Positions 50,968 to 60,403 of a stretch of DNA of 64,000 nucleotides are shown in pieces; the stretch's first letter is position 1; the number at the start of each line of letters is the position of its first letter. Origin of the DNA: Dehalococcoidia bacterium (GTDB lineage: Bacteria > Chloroflexota > Dehalococcoidia > Bin125). Where the stretch lies: the NCBI GenBank assembly GCA_022826965.1, contig JAJDTU010000011.1:62001-126000 (forward strand), in the 5' to 3' direction. The position numbers and the translations under genes were made by a program. The notes beneath the pieces were generated by a model. The model did not search any database. It worked only from the letters and a program-made list of their open reading frames with translations, and was not told the origin of the DNA.

Positions 50968-52635
50968 TCAACCTCGCAACCGCGACATCTCATCGCGAAG
51001 CTGCTGCAGACCCATGGGGCCCAGATCCAGCGCCGCCTTGTGGAAGCTCTTCAGATCGAACTCGTCGCCCATCGACTCTCGCGCCGCCTCCCGAGCCGCC
51101 AGCCATTCGCGCTCGCCGACCTTGTACGAGATCGCCTGACCCGGCCAGCCGAGGTACCGATCCACCTCGCTCGCGAGCATCTTCTCGGGGAAGAATGAGC
51201 GCTCGATCAGGAACGGCAGCGCCAGCTCCGGTGTCCAGGTCTCGCCGCCGTGGTATTCCTCCCGCTCCGGAATCGGCAGTTCGAGGTGCATGCCGATATC
51301 GATCACCACGCGCACCGCGCGCAGTGCCTGGCTACTGAGCAGACCCATGTAGAACGCCGGATCCTCGAGGTAACCCAGCTCAGCCATGAGCCGCTCGGCG
51401 TACAGCGCCCAGCCCTCGACGTAACCTGATGTCCCGGCAAGCAACCGCTGATACCGCGTCAGTTGATCGCCCAGATACCGGGTCGTGCCAATCTGTAGAT
51501 GATGCCCCGGAACGCCCTCGTGATAGCAGACCGAGAGCTCGCGCCAGAGGGGGAAGCGAGTCTCGCCGCCCGTCGGATACCAGGTCCTCCCAGGCCGCGA
51601 GAAGTCCTCCGACGGCCCCGTGTAGTACATCGCGAGCGCCCCGCCCGGCGGCGCGATCATCGCCTCGATCTCTTGCACCGGCTCGGCGATGTCGAAGTGC
51701 GTGCCCAGCAGCGCCTGCATCGTCTCGTCCTGTGTCTGCTGCATCCACTCGCGGAAGGCGTCTTCGCCTTCAATCGCCCGCGCGTCGTCCGACTCCAGGA
51801 TCGCAATCGCCTCCGCCGCTGAGGCGCCCGGCGAGATTCGCTCCGCCGTCGCCGCCATCTCCGACTGGATCCGCCAGACCTCCTCCCAGCCCCATTCATA
51901 GGTCTCCTCCAGGTCGAGCTCAATCCCGTTGAACCCCCGCGACGCCGCCTGATACCGCTCGCGACCAACGGGATCTCGAGGATTCGCATTCTCCAGATAC
52001 TCCCGCTCCAACCAGTCGCCCATCGCCGCATAGCCCTGCTCTGCCGCCGTGACGTTCTCTCCGCCGTCGACCCCCAGCTCATCGCACAACTGCCGGAAGA
52101 ACGAAGCGCCCCCGCCCTGACCCGACCAGACCCGGCACTGCTCGATTCCGCCCCGCACCTGGCGCTGCGCCACGACGATCCCCTGGGCCATCCCCGACGC
52201 CAGCGAGGCCCGATACCGCTCCAACGCTTCCGGCACCGCCCCCATCCGCTCGACGATGTTCGCCTGGTCCTCCTCCGTCTCGCTCGGCATCAGGTCGAAC
52301 ACCTGCCGAGTGTTCTGCAGCGGCGACGCCAGGATGTTCAGTGAGCGCAGATGCTCCTGCTGAGCCTCCAACTCCGTCTCATAGGCAAACCGCTCCAGCA
52401 TCACATCGCGCGCCACTCGGTCGCGCTCGTTCTCGATGTTCAGCAGCCGCAGCGCTGCTTCCGCCTGCTGGCGAATCGCCGACCGCTCCGCATGACCATC
52501 CGGCGAGTAATCCGTCAGCTCCGTCTCTCGACCCGGAATCCCGAGCGCCGTCGCCATGTTCGGACTTGCGGTCGCCAGCGCATCAACGTACCAGTCGGAG
52601 ATCCGGGAGACGCTGTCGAGTGCCGTTGTCATCAA
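50968..52635 (-). CDS. DUF885-family zinc metallopeptidase-like protein
   Basis: 555 aa, helical, no signal peptide. Zinc motif H-E-G-V-P-G-H-H-L-Q (HExxxxH form of DUF885) and E-G-W-A-L-Y-A-E-R downstream give the usual two-His plus Glu set. DUF885 proteins are M3/M32-like peptidases of mostly unknown substrate. The selenoprotein genes follow one base after its stop. It might process peptides from proteins refolded by them, but no direct evidence supports that. Confidence 0.82.
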   Translation of the reverse strand: MMTTALDSVSRISDWYVDALATASPNMATALGIPGRETELTDYSPDGHAERSAIRQQAEAALRLLNIENERDRVARDVMLERFAYETELEAQQEHLRSLNILASPLQNTRQVFDLMPSETEEDQANIVERMGAVPEALERYRASLASGMAQGIVVAQRQVRGGIEQCRVWSGQGGGASFFRQLCDELGVDGGENVTAAEQGYAAMGDWLEREYLENANPRDPVGRERYQAASRGFNGIELDLEETYEWGWEEVWRIQSEMAATAERISPGASAAEAIAILESDDARAIEGEDAFREWMQQTQDETMQALLGTHFDIAEPVQEIEAMIAPPGGALAMYYTGPSEDFSRPGRTWYPTGGETRFPLWRELSVCYHEGVPGHHLQIGTTRYLGDQLTRYQRLLAGTSGYVEGWALYAERLMAELGYLEDPAFYMGLLSSQALRAVRVVIDIGMHLELPIPEREEYHGGETWTPELALPFLIERSFFPEKMLASEVDRYLGWPGQAISYKVGEREWLAAREAARESMGDEFDLKSFHKAALDLGPMGLQQLRDEMSRLRG

Positions 52636-52881
52636 GAGCCTCTTTCCAGGAACTCCCTGTTGTGATGGAGCTGTCGTGCGCAGGCCTGCTCTCAGCCGGA
52701 ACGCTGGACCAGCGCGTGTTCCCGCACGTCCCTACCATGCTACGTTCGCCTCGGCAGCGAAGGACGTGCTCACACAGCGGCGGCGGCAGTCGAGGGAATC
52801 ACACGGGCCCCTCGAGTAAGGGTTCCTGCTTCGCCGTCATCGCAGCAGGAGCCGGAGCCCCCTCACCGCATGGAATGCTGT

Positions 52882-53112
52882 CTACGCGAGAACGCCGAGA
52901 ATGATGCCCACAGCGACGCTCACGATCACGACGACCTCCAGGAGCAATTGCCGCCGATGGTCTGCAAGCATCCTCGCGATCCGGTCTTCGAATTGTTGCC
53001 GGCTGACGTAGATTTCGTCGATTGCGCTGGCAAACTCGTCGGCCTGGTCGGCACTGGCGCCGACCGAGCGCAACGCCCTTCGGATACGCAGGATCGGATT
53101 CGTCGTTGCCAT
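52882..53112 (-). CDS. Small protein: helical region plus C-terminal membrane helix
   Basis: 76 aa. Basic N-terminus (P-I-L-R-I-R-R-A-L-R-S-V-G), a helix with D-E-I-Y-V-S-R-Q-Q-F-E-D-R, and a hydrophobic C-terminal helix (V-V-V-I-V-S-V-A-V-G). Same design as the proteins at 44425 and 61119. No family. The 246-base gap before it (52636-52881) shows no gene. Confidence 0.55.
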   Translation of the reverse strand: MATTNPILRIRRALRSVGASADQADEFASAIDEIYVSRQQFEDRIARMLADHRRQLLLEVVVIVSVAVGIILGVLA

Positions 53113-53242
53113 GAGGCCAGCATAGCCCTGTTATCGATGATCCGTTCTATATTGCAAGCGCACCTCGTTCGCGAGAGAGAACAGTCCAGCGAGGCTCAGA
53201 TCGAGGATCGGAATCTTGGGCTGCCGTCGTCGTGGCTGCCCC

Positions 53243-53248
53243 TACACT
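53243..53248 (+). promoter_or_regulatory. -10 box of a leaderless transcript
   Basis: TACACT ends seven bases before the ATG at 53256; identical box and almost identical spacer to recF. Confidence 0.6.
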
Positions 53249-53255
53249 CCGACTC

Positions 53256-54476
53256 ATGCCCGACCAAACCGGCCCGCTCGATGGCGTGACCGTCCTCGAC
53301 ATCACCGAGCACATCGCTGGCCCGTATTGCACCAAGCTGTTTGCCGACTTCGGCGCCGATGTCATCAAGGTCGAACCTCCCGGCGGAGACCCGTCACGCT
53401 CGGTCGGGCCCTGGTACCAGCATGTCAGCGGGCCCGAGCGCTCCGGCACGTTCTTCTACTTCAACACCAACAAGCGCTCGCTCGTACTCGACCTGGAACG
53501 AGCCGAGGCGGGGCCGGTGATGGACCGGCTAATCCGACGGGCGGACATCATCGTCGAGTCGCAGCCGCCTGGCCGGCTCGACGCGCTGGGCTTCGGCTGG
53601 GAGCAGGTCAAGTCGCGGCGCGGCGATCTACCAATGGTCTCAATCACACCCTTCGGCCATGACTCGCCCTACCGCGACTACCGGGTTTCGGACCTGGTGC
53701 TCTACGGGTTCGCGGGCGAGATGTACTCGATCGGCGTGCAGGACCGCGAGCCGGTCAAGATGTACGGCACCGCCTCGTTGGTCGAGTGCGGCTCGGCGGC
53801 GGCCACGGCGGCGATGGGCGCGCTGACCTCGGCCGAACTGCAGGGGCTCGCCCAGCACGTCGATTTCTCCATGGCCGACGCCCAGTTCAACGGCGTCGAC
53901 CGTCGCCACGCGGCAACGATGGGTTGGGAGTACGCAGGCCGCAAGTCGCTGCGCGCGCCCGGTCCGGCGGCGGGCATGCTCTCGGGCGTCTATCCCTGCG
54001 CCGACGGCTACGTCGAGTTCTCCGGCGCGGCGATCCGCATCCCGCGCCTGGACGACATGCTCGGCAGTCCCGAGTGGCTGCAAGACGAGAAGTGGTGGCG
54101 CCCTGGAGCCGGCCTCAACCCGGAGCTGGTCGAGGAATTCAACGCCCACTTCCTGCCCTGGTCGTTGCAACGAACGAAGCGAGAAGTCTGGTCCGAGGCA
54201 CGCGAAGCCAGGGTCCTCTGCGGCCCGCTGTTCTCGGTCGACGAGCTGTTTGAGGACACGCACTTCAGCGATCGAGGCTTCTGGGCGACGGCCACGCACG
54301 AGGAGCTGGGCGATGTCCAGATCCCCGGCCGCCCATTCATGATGCCGGCCTCGCCGTGGTCGCTGAGGCGTCCTCCGCCGAAGCTCGGTGAGCATACGAA
54401 CGAGATCCTGTCCGAGTCCGGGTTTGCTGCCTCCGAGATTGAGGCGCTGCGAGCGGCGGGAGCGTTGGGTGAGTAG
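53256..54476 (+). CDS. Type III CoA-transferase (CaiB/BaiF), first of tandem pair
   Basis: 406 aa from the ATG at 53256. CaiB fold: G-A-D-V-I-K-V-E-P-P-G-G-D-P, N-T-N-K-R-S-L, and a catalytic-type Asp in R-V-S-D-L-V-L-Y-G. It is followed by a second CoA-transferase whose GTG overlaps its stop by 8 bases, so both are made together, and may form a heterodimer. Confidence 0.85.
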   Translation: MPDQTGPLDGVTVLDITEHIAGPYCTKLFADFGADVIKVEPPGGDPSRSVGPWYQHVSGPERSGTFFYFNTNKRSLVLDLERAEAGPVMDRLIRRADIIVESQPPGRLDALGFGWEQVKSRRGDLPMVSITPFGHDSPYRDYRVSDLVLYGFAGEMYSIGVQDREPVKMYGTASLVECGSAAATAAMGALTSAELQGLAQHVDFSMADAQFNGVDRRHAATMGWEYAGRKSLRAPGPAAGMLSGVYPCADGYVEFSGAAIRIPRLDDMLGSPEWLQDEKWWRPGAGLNPELVEEFNAHFLPWSLQRTKREVWSEAREARVLCGPLFSVDELFEDTHFSDRGFWATATHEELGDVQIPGRPFMMPASPWSLRRPPPKLGEHTNEILSESGFAASEIEALRAAGALGE

Positions 54477-55812
54477 CCATCCAACCACGGCGTTGCCGCT
54501 CGATGGCATCCGCGTCATCGACCTGACCGTCGTCTGGGCGGGAACCTTCGGCGCCACCTTGCTGGCCGATCTTGGGGCCGAAGTGATCAAGGTCGAGAAT
54601 GTACATGTCTGGCAACCGATGACCCGTGGCGGCCAGGCTCGTCCGTCGGCGGAGATGGTCAAAGCGGGCGCGGGCTGGGCGGCGGGATATCCGAACGCGG
54701 AACCGGGGCCGCGTCCCTGGAACTACTCCCCAACCTTCGTGCAGCAGTTCCGCAACAAACACTCGATGACGGTCGACCTGATCTCCGACGAAGGCCGCGA
54801 AGTCTTCGCCAACCTGGTCTCGAAATCGGATGCGCTCGTCGAGAACAATGCCTCGGGCACCTTGGAGAAGCTGGGCATTGGCCCCGACTTCCTACGCCAG
54901 GCGCGCGAGGACATCGTCGTGCTCCGGATGCCGGCATATGGCTCGGACGGACCATACCGATTCGCCCGTGCGCTCGGTGTGCATCTCGAGTCCGTCATGG
55001 GTCACACGCTGCTCCGCGGGTATCCGGACCTCGACCCGTCGCATATCTCCCCGATCTTCTCCGGGGACTACGTCGCCGGCGCCCACGCCGCCTTCGCGAT
55101 CATGTCTGCCCTCCGCCACCGCCGGCGGACTGGTGAAGGTCAGTTCATCGAGTTGGCCCAGGCCGAATGCGCCGGCGGCATGCTCGCCCAGGCGTTCATG
55201 GACTACTCGCTGAATGATGTGGTCCAGCAACGCATCGGCAACCGATCCGTGAACGGTCACGCGCCGTACAGCCTCTATCCCGCCAGATCGGACGGCGACG
55301 GCTCCGACGGCGGCGACCGCTGGATCTCAATCTCGGTGATCGACGACGAACAATGGCTCGGCCTGCGAGCGGCGATGGGCGACCCCGAGTGGGCCCGCGA
55401 TCCCGAGCTGCGGCGCGAAGCGGGACGGCTTGAGCGCCACGATGAGCTGGACACGCGAATCGGCGAGTGGACATCGACTCAGGACGACTACGAGCTGATG
55501 CAACTGTTGCAGGCGCACGGAGTCCCGGCTGCGCCGGTGCTGGACTCTTCCCGCATCTACGACGACCCGCACGTTCAGCATCGACGCCTCAACGAGGCGC
55601 AGGATCTGTTCGACGACATCGGCACGTTCCGCTACAACACGCCGTTCCTAAGGTTCTCCGAGACGCCGCTCAGCATTCGCAAGCCTGCGGTCGCGCTGGG
55701 CGAGGACAACGAGTACGTCTACCGCGACGTGCTGGGCTACTCCGAGGCGGAGATCGACGGCTTCCGCGAGCGCGGACACATCGGGATGGACTACGACCCC
55801 GAGATCCCCTAG
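54469..55812 (+). CDS. Type III CoA-transferase (CaiB/BaiF), second of tandem pair
   Basis: 447 aa from the GTG at 54469 (GGGAG seven bases upstream), overlapping the first by 8 bases. G-A-E-V-I-K-V-E-N near the N-terminus and S-M-T-V-D-L as usual. The catalytic Asp is not found at the expected site (R-A-L-G-V-H-L-E where D would be), so it may be inactive or use another residue. This fits a catalytic/non-catalytic heterodimer. Longer than the first by about 40 residues. Confidence 0.8.
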   Translation: MSSHPTTALPLDGIRVIDLTVVWAGTFGATLLADLGAEVIKVENVHVWQPMTRGGQARPSAEMVKAGAGWAAGYPNAEPGPRPWNYSPTFVQQFRNKHSMTVDLISDEGREVFANLVSKSDALVENNASGTLEKLGIGPDFLRQAREDIVVLRMPAYGSDGPYRFARALGVHLESVMGHTLLRGYPDLDPSHISPIFSGDYVAGAHAAFAIMSALRHRRRTGEGQFIELAQAECAGGMLAQAFMDYSLNDVVQQRIGNRSVNGHAPYSLYPARSDGDGSDGGDRWISISVIDDEQWLGLRAAMGDPEWARDPELRREAGRLERHDELDTRIGEWTSTQDDYELMQLLQAHGVPAAPVLDSSRIYDDPHVQHRRLNEAQDLFDDIGTFRYNTPFLRFSETPLSIRKPAVALGEDNEYVYRDVLGYSEAEIDGFRERGHIGMDYDPEIP

Positions 55813-55933
55813 CCGCTGGCAGAGTTCACCATCCCTTGACCGGCCGCATACAACGCCGGGACGGCGTGCTTACATCGCGTCCGTAGCGTTCTTGCATCGG
55901 GGACAGGCCCCGTACTCAAGAAAGGAACTGGCG

Positions 55934-56395
55934 GTGGAATCAACTTCGAATCGATGGCTTCGGTTGGCCTACAGGTGGTTGCTGCCGCTGGCATTGGCCG
56001 CGGCGATCGGCGTGGCCGCAGTCTCGGTGATCTCGGCCCGATCCGGCGGTGGCGACTGCGACAGCGGCGACGGACACGGCAAGTCCGGAGCCCGACTCTC
56101 AGCACTGGCCGAATTGGTCGGCACCGACGTCGACGGGCTGAAGGCGGAACTCGGAGAAGGCAAGACGCTGGCCGAGATCGCCCAGCAGAACGGCATCGAA
56201 GTACAGACCGTGATCGACGCGCTGGTCGAGAAGGCCAACGCGCGAATCGACGCCGCCGTTGAGGCCGGCAAACTGACCGCCGAGGAAGCGGAGACCAGGA
56301 AATCGGAGGCGGCCACCAGGATCGACAATCTAGTCAACAACGGCTTCGACAAGCAGAACCACCGAGGCTGGGGCAAGGGCCGCTGGCGCGGCTAG
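55934..56395 (+). CDS. Small secreted/anchored protein with DUF2680-like helices
   Basis: 153 aa from the GTG at 55934 (AAGGA upstream). Signal anchor (about 12-37), a Gly/Asp/Ser linker, then helical hairpins: G-K-T-L-A-E-I-A-Q-Q-N-G-I and G-K-L-T-A-E-E-A-E-T-R-K, a motif pair common in small exported proteins of Gram-positive bacteria (DUF2680-like). Basic Gly/Trp/Arg tail. It is convergent with the next gene: the stop codons overlap. Function unknown. Confidence 0.65.
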   Translation: MESTSNRWLRLAYRWLLPLALAAAIGVAAVSVISARSGGGDCDSGDGHGKSGARLSALAELVGTDVDGLKAELGEGKTLAEIAQQNGIEVQTVIDALVEKANARIDAAVEAGKLTAEEAETRKSEAATRIDNLVNNGFDKQNHRGWGKGRWRG

Positions 56396-58818
56396 CCCAG
56401 CGTTCCTGCGGCGGCGAGCCGGGTCAGGTCTGCGTCGCTGTAGCCCAGGAGGCTCGTGAGCACTTCCTCGGTGTGTTCGCTCCAGATCGGCGCGCGGACG
56501 GCGGGCAGACGTTCGCCGTCCCAGAGGATCGGCTCCTGCTGGATCTGGAATGTGCAGCCCTCAGGCGAATCGGCCGGATGGTAGTTGTCGCGCATCGCTC
56601 GGTCCTGACCGTCGAAGAAGTCTTCCAGCCGCTCGACCGGGCTGGCCGGCACACCGGCGTTGATCAACAGCCGGTAGCTGGTCCAATCGTCCCGCGACCG
56701 TGTCCACTCCGAGATAGCGCCCTCGATCTCGTCCTCGTTGGCCTGTCGGCCGGCGAGACTGTCCAGCTCCGCCCTCGACGTAAGGTCGGCGCGACCGATC
56801 ACTCGACAGAGCGTGCGCCAGTCGGACTCGTCGCGGCAGGCGATCGCGATCCAGCGCTCCTCGCCGGCCGCGGGAAAGACGCCGTGCGGCGACATGAAGG
56901 GCGAGCGATTGCCCATCCGAGCACGCTCGCCGCCTCCGTTGAGCGCTTCGATCAGTTCCGTGTCGAGCAGTTGCACGGCGGTTTCGTACTGGGCGATCTC
57001 GAGGTAACGGCCCTCGCCCGTCCGCTCACGGTGGTCGAGCGCCGCCATCACTGAGGTCGCCAGGTAGTACGGCACCGTGAAGTCGGTGTGTAGAGTCCCG
57101 AGGCCAATCGGCGCCTTGCCGGGGAAGCCGGAGCGCTGCGCCAGGCCGCACATGGCGACGATCCCGTTGCCGTACGAGCGCCACTCGGCGCGCGGTCCCT
57201 CAATGCCCATCACCGCGACGTTGCAGACGATGATGTCGGGTCTGATCAGGCGCAGGTCGTCGTAGCCGATGCCCCAGCGGTCAAGTCGGTACGGCGTGTA
57301 GTTGGAGGTGACCAGGTCTGCCTGTTTCGCCAGCTCGCGAACGGCTTCGATACCCTCCTCGGTCTTCAGATTGAGCGTGACCGATTTCTTGCCGCCGGCG
57401 CAGTCGTTGAAGGTGCCGTTGGTGTTGATCGAGAAGTGATCCGGCGGTTGCACGCCGCGGTAGCGAATCGGGTCGATCCGCGATTCCGACTCAATCTTCA
57501 ACACCTCCGCGCCGAGGTCGGCCAGCAGCCGAGTGCCCAGCGAACCGGCAATCGCCCACGTAAAGTCGAGCACGCGAACCCCGTCGAGCGGGCGTCTCGC
57601 TGGTGGAGCTGTGCCGTTGAAGAGCACCGACGCACGGCTTGCCGTGGGCCCGCTCCGCCGCTCCGCGGCGCCTGCCCCGGATGGCGGAGTTGGAAGAATC
57701 TGGTCGTTGTGTTCGCCGAGGGTCGGCGCTCGTCTGGCTCTCGGCTGCTCTCCACGGGTTCGGATCGGAGAGCGCGGCAGGATCAGGCTGGTTCCGAGCT
57801 GGGGGTGGTCAACAGACTGGTAGTATCCGCGAGCAATCAGGTGCGGATCGTTAGCGACTTCCTCAACCGTGTTGATTGGTAGCACAAGCAGGCCGAGTTC
57901 CTGGCCTGTGTCGTGCAGCTCGCTAACCGTCAGCGCCCGGCAGAGCCGATCGATCCAGGGAACGATCTCCGCCTGGTGCTGCTCGCGCCAGAACTCGTCG
58001 TCCCAGTCATCGCCGCGCAGCTCGCCCTCCTCGAGTCCAAGCACCTCGTCGACCCAGTTGACGAATCGGTACCAGTGCGGCGGATGGATCGTGAACGACA
58101 GCCAGTGACCGTCCTTGGCCTGAAAGGTGACGCCGGATCCGATGGGAATGTGTCGGCTGGGCGACGTGCCGTGCCAGGTCCACCAGTTGCCGCTCGCCGT
58201 CTGCAGCGTCGTGAACGTGACCGCCTCTTGCATGCCGACCGTAATCCGGCCCACGCCGCCGCCTCGGCGGCGCTGCATGATCAGCGCCATCGCCGCTTCC
58301 GCCATCGCGATCGAGCCCTGCTTGTACGAGAGGTTGCCGGCCGGCCAGACCGGTGGATCCTCCGGATGACCGTTGAGCACCACATGTCCGCCGGCCGCCA
58401 TCGCGGTCAGGTCGGTCATCGGCTCATTCGCGCCTCGGCGGAACTCCGCATCGACGATCGGTATCTCGGATGACCACTCGCCGTTGCGCCCGCGCTCCAA
58501 CCAATCCGACAGCGCCCCTGATGGTTCCAGCGGTGCGAGCACGACGTCGAAGCCCGGCAACATCGCTTCGACCCGTTGCCAGGTCGCCGGGTCATCGACA
58601 TCCACGGCAACCGAGCGTTTGCCCGCGTTGTACAGCAGGTGCGCCCAGCCCCGTTCGACCCGCGCAGCGTCGCCGCCGATCGCCGGCTCGCGCATCCGCA
58701 GATGGTCGCCGCGCGCGTCTTCGACACGAACGACGTCCGCCCCGATGTCGGCCAACATGCGAGCGCCGAGCGCGAGCGCTTCGTCGGTCAGGTCGAGAAT
58801 CCGCGTGTCGTTGAGCAT
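56392..58818 (-). CDS. Double-length type III CoA-transferase (fused CaiB/BaiF domains)
   Basis: 808 aa from the ATG at 58818; a longer frame runs through the phage promoter region and is rejected. Two complete CaiB domains: about 1-395 (L-A-D-I-G-A-D-V-V-R-V-E) and about 425-808 (L-A-D-L-G-A-E-V-L-K-I-E), joined by an Ala/Arg/Pro-rich linker. The second has S-Y-G-N-G-I-V-A-M at the position of the catalytic Asp; the first also lacks an obvious one. Third CoA-transferase of this cluster. An intramolecular pair of the same kind as the heterodimer at 53256/54469. Confidence 0.83.
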   Translation of the reverse strand: MLNDTRILDLTDEALALGARMLADIGADVVRVEDARGDHLRMREPAIGGDAARVERGWAHLLYNAGKRSVAVDVDDPATWQRVEAMLPGFDVVLAPLEPSGALSDWLERGRNGEWSSEIPIVDAEFRRGANEPMTDLTAMAAGGHVVLNGHPEDPPVWPAGNLSYKQGSIAMAEAAMALIMQRRRGGGVGRITVGMQEAVTFTTLQTASGNWWTWHGTSPSRHIPIGSGVTFQAKDGHWLSFTIHPPHWYRFVNWVDEVLGLEEGELRGDDWDDEFWREQHQAEIVPWIDRLCRALTVSELHDTGQELGLLVLPINTVEEVANDPHLIARGYYQSVDHPQLGTSLILPRSPIRTRGEQPRARRAPTLGEHNDQILPTPPSGAGAAERRSGPTASRASVLFNGTAPPARRPLDGVRVLDFTWAIAGSLGTRLLADLGAEVLKIESESRIDPIRYRGVQPPDHFSINTNGTFNDCAGGKKSVTLNLKTEEGIEAVRELAKQADLVTSNYTPYRLDRWGIGYDDLRLIRPDIIVCNVAVMGIEGPRAEWRSYGNGIVAMCGLAQRSGFPGKAPIGLGTLHTDFTVPYYLATSVMAALDHRERTGEGRYLEIAQYETAVQLLDTELIEALNGGGERARMGNRSPFMSPHGVFPAAGEERWIAIACRDESDWRTLCRVIGRADLTSRAELDSLAGRQANEDEIEGAISEWTRSRDDWTSYRLLINAGVPASPVERLEDFFDGQDRAMRDNYHPADSPEGCTFQIQQEPILWDGERLPAVRAPIWSEHTEEVLTSLLGYSDADLTRLAAAGTLG

Positions 58819-59025
58819 TGGCACAGGATATATGCAGCCTTTGTGACCTCCTGCTGTCGTGTCGCTCTGAACGCTCGAACTGAGGACTGTAACCGGCACC
58901 ACATATCGAGAACTTGTGTTCTTACCCAATAGCACGTAGATTCGACATATCAACGCCACGGACAGCGCGCCTCCGAGCGCCGAACGGACACGATCCGTCG
59001 GCGCTCGTGTTGTTTGGAGGCACGT

Positions 59026-59445
59026 ATGGACATATCCCAACCCGCTGCGTTGCAGGAGCCTCAGCCGCCGCCCGACTCCGGCGGCAACTCGCTGCGCGAG
59101 GCGATGCTGCACGCGATCGGCGAACTCTCCGACCCGGAGCGCGAACGCTTGTCGGCGGCAGACCAGCCTGATGAGCTGGCCAACACCTGGCGCGACCTGA
59201 TCGCCGAGCGTGCCGCCCGCGAGCGCGAGGCCACCGTCCGCGAGGAACTCGCCCGAGAAGCGGAATCGCGGTCGTTCGCCGCCAGGCAACGGCCGACCGC
59301 CGGGCTGCAAGGCGGTTCGCCGCCGGCGTTGCCGGCTTCGGTCACGGACTGGACTGACTTCATCCACTCCAGCGACGGTCAATCGCAGATGCAGCAGCGC
59401 CGCGCCCAGTTCGCCGACTGGCTCGCGGCCCATCCCGAGGCGTGA
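59026..59445 (+). CDS. Phage scaffolding-like protein
   Basis: 139 aa; TTGGAGG lies six bases ahead of the ATG at 59026. Highly charged helix with repeated A-A-R-E-R-E-A-T-V-R-E-E-L-A-R-E, flanked by Pro/Ser-rich ends. Such proteins lie directly before the major capsid gene and guide head assembly. The 207-base gap before it (58819-59025) has no gene and should carry the promoter of the phage-derived cluster. Confidence 0.55.
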   Translation: MDISQPAALQEPQPPPDSGGNSLREAMLHAIGELSDPERERLSAADQPDELANTWRDLIAERAAREREATVREELAREAESRSFAARQRPTAGLQGGSPPALPASVTDWTDFIHSSDGQSQMQQRRAQFADWLAAHPEA

Positions 59446-59519
59446 CGTGCACGCCTGGGAATCAACATTCCCGCGCTCGCGGGAACGAAGAAGTGAAGAA
59501 CTGAAGAAGGGAACCAAGT

Positions 59520-60401
59520 ATGGCTGACACTCTTTCGACCAACATCTCGGCGTCGTACACCGCGATGGTCGAGCGAACCATCGCTCAAATGCCGCAGTCG
59601 GCGCCGATGTTGTCGCTCGCACGCAAGCTGATCGTGCCCAAGGGTTCGAGCACCGCGCAGATCCCGCGTGTCTCGAGCGTCTCCAACGTGCAGACGCCCA
59701 CCGAGAGCGAGTCCTTGACAACGACCTCGCGCCTGACCCTGGCGAGCAACACGATCACTCCGACGTTTCGCGCCATCTACGTGCGCGTCCACGTCCGCGC
59801 GCTCAACTACTCCCAGGAAGACCTGATCCGTCTGGTCTCGGACGAGATGGCCCTCTCCCAGGGACAGGACATCGATACCGACCTCACCGGCGAGTTCGGC
59901 AACTGGTCCACCGACAACGACATCGGAGCGACCGGCGAGAAGCTCACCCTGGCCAAGTTGCGCCAGGCGCGACGCATCCTCCAGTCGGTCACGCGCTCCA
60001 ACGGCGGACCGCCTCGCGGTGATGTCGTCACCGTGTTGTCGCCGGTCGTCGCCGAGCATGTGCTCGAGGATCTCGGCGCCGCCGGTGTCGGCTCCGGCGC
60101 CCACTGGATCCCGGCCGGCGTCTCCGAACAGCTCATCCGCCGCTTCCACGTCTCCGAGATCCCGCTGATGGGCACGGCCGTGTTCGTCGATGGGTACATG
60201 ACCGTGGATGGCGCCGGCGACTACATCTGCTCGATGTTCGGCACCGAGGCGCTCGTCTGGGCCTGCTCGATGGATTGGCAGATGAAGCTCTACGACGAAG
60301 CCGACTGGCCCGGCGTGACCATCCGCTCACTCGCCGACTACGAGGCGGGCATCGCCGGCTTCAACCACCACGGCTGCCAGATCACCGCGGACGGAGGCTA
60401 A
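59520..60401 (+). CDS. Phage major capsid protein-like
   Basis: 293 aa, no signal peptide. N-terminal helix, then strand-rich E-loop region T-A-Q-I-P-R-V-S-S-V, an Arg/Val strand A-I-Y-V-R-V-H-V-R-A-L and a P-domain-like helix L-V-S-D-E-M-A-L-S-Q-G-Q-D-I-D, followed by T-V-L-S-P-V-V-A-E-H and C-terminal M-T-V-D-G-A-G. This layout fits HK97-fold coat proteins. Position after a scaffold-like gene and before small accessory genes supports it. About 5 kb of tail or lysis genes are absent. Confidence 0.65.
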   Translation: MADTLSTNISASYTAMVERTIAQMPQSAPMLSLARKLIVPKGSSTAQIPRVSSVSNVQTPTESESLTTTSRLTLASNTITPTFRAIYVRVHVRALNYSQEDLIRLVSDEMALSQGQDIDTDLTGEFGNWSTDNDIGATGEKLTLAKLRQARRILQSVTRSNGGPPRGDVVTVLSPVVAEHVLEDLGAAGVGSGAHWIPAGVSEQLIRRFHVSEIPLMGTAVFVDGYMTVDGAGDYICSMFGTEALVWACSMDWQMKLYDEADWPGVTIRSLADYEAGIAGFNHHGCQITADGG

Positions 60402-60403
60402 CC

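Noticed and set aside
48308-50993. Six short frames (three truncated lipoproteins, three headless thioredoxins) or pseudogenes
   Set aside because: Each pair is joined in one frame by a single TGA at the same catalytic position, and the parts after it keep conserved residues. Selenocysteine explains all three; decay would not place the stop identically.
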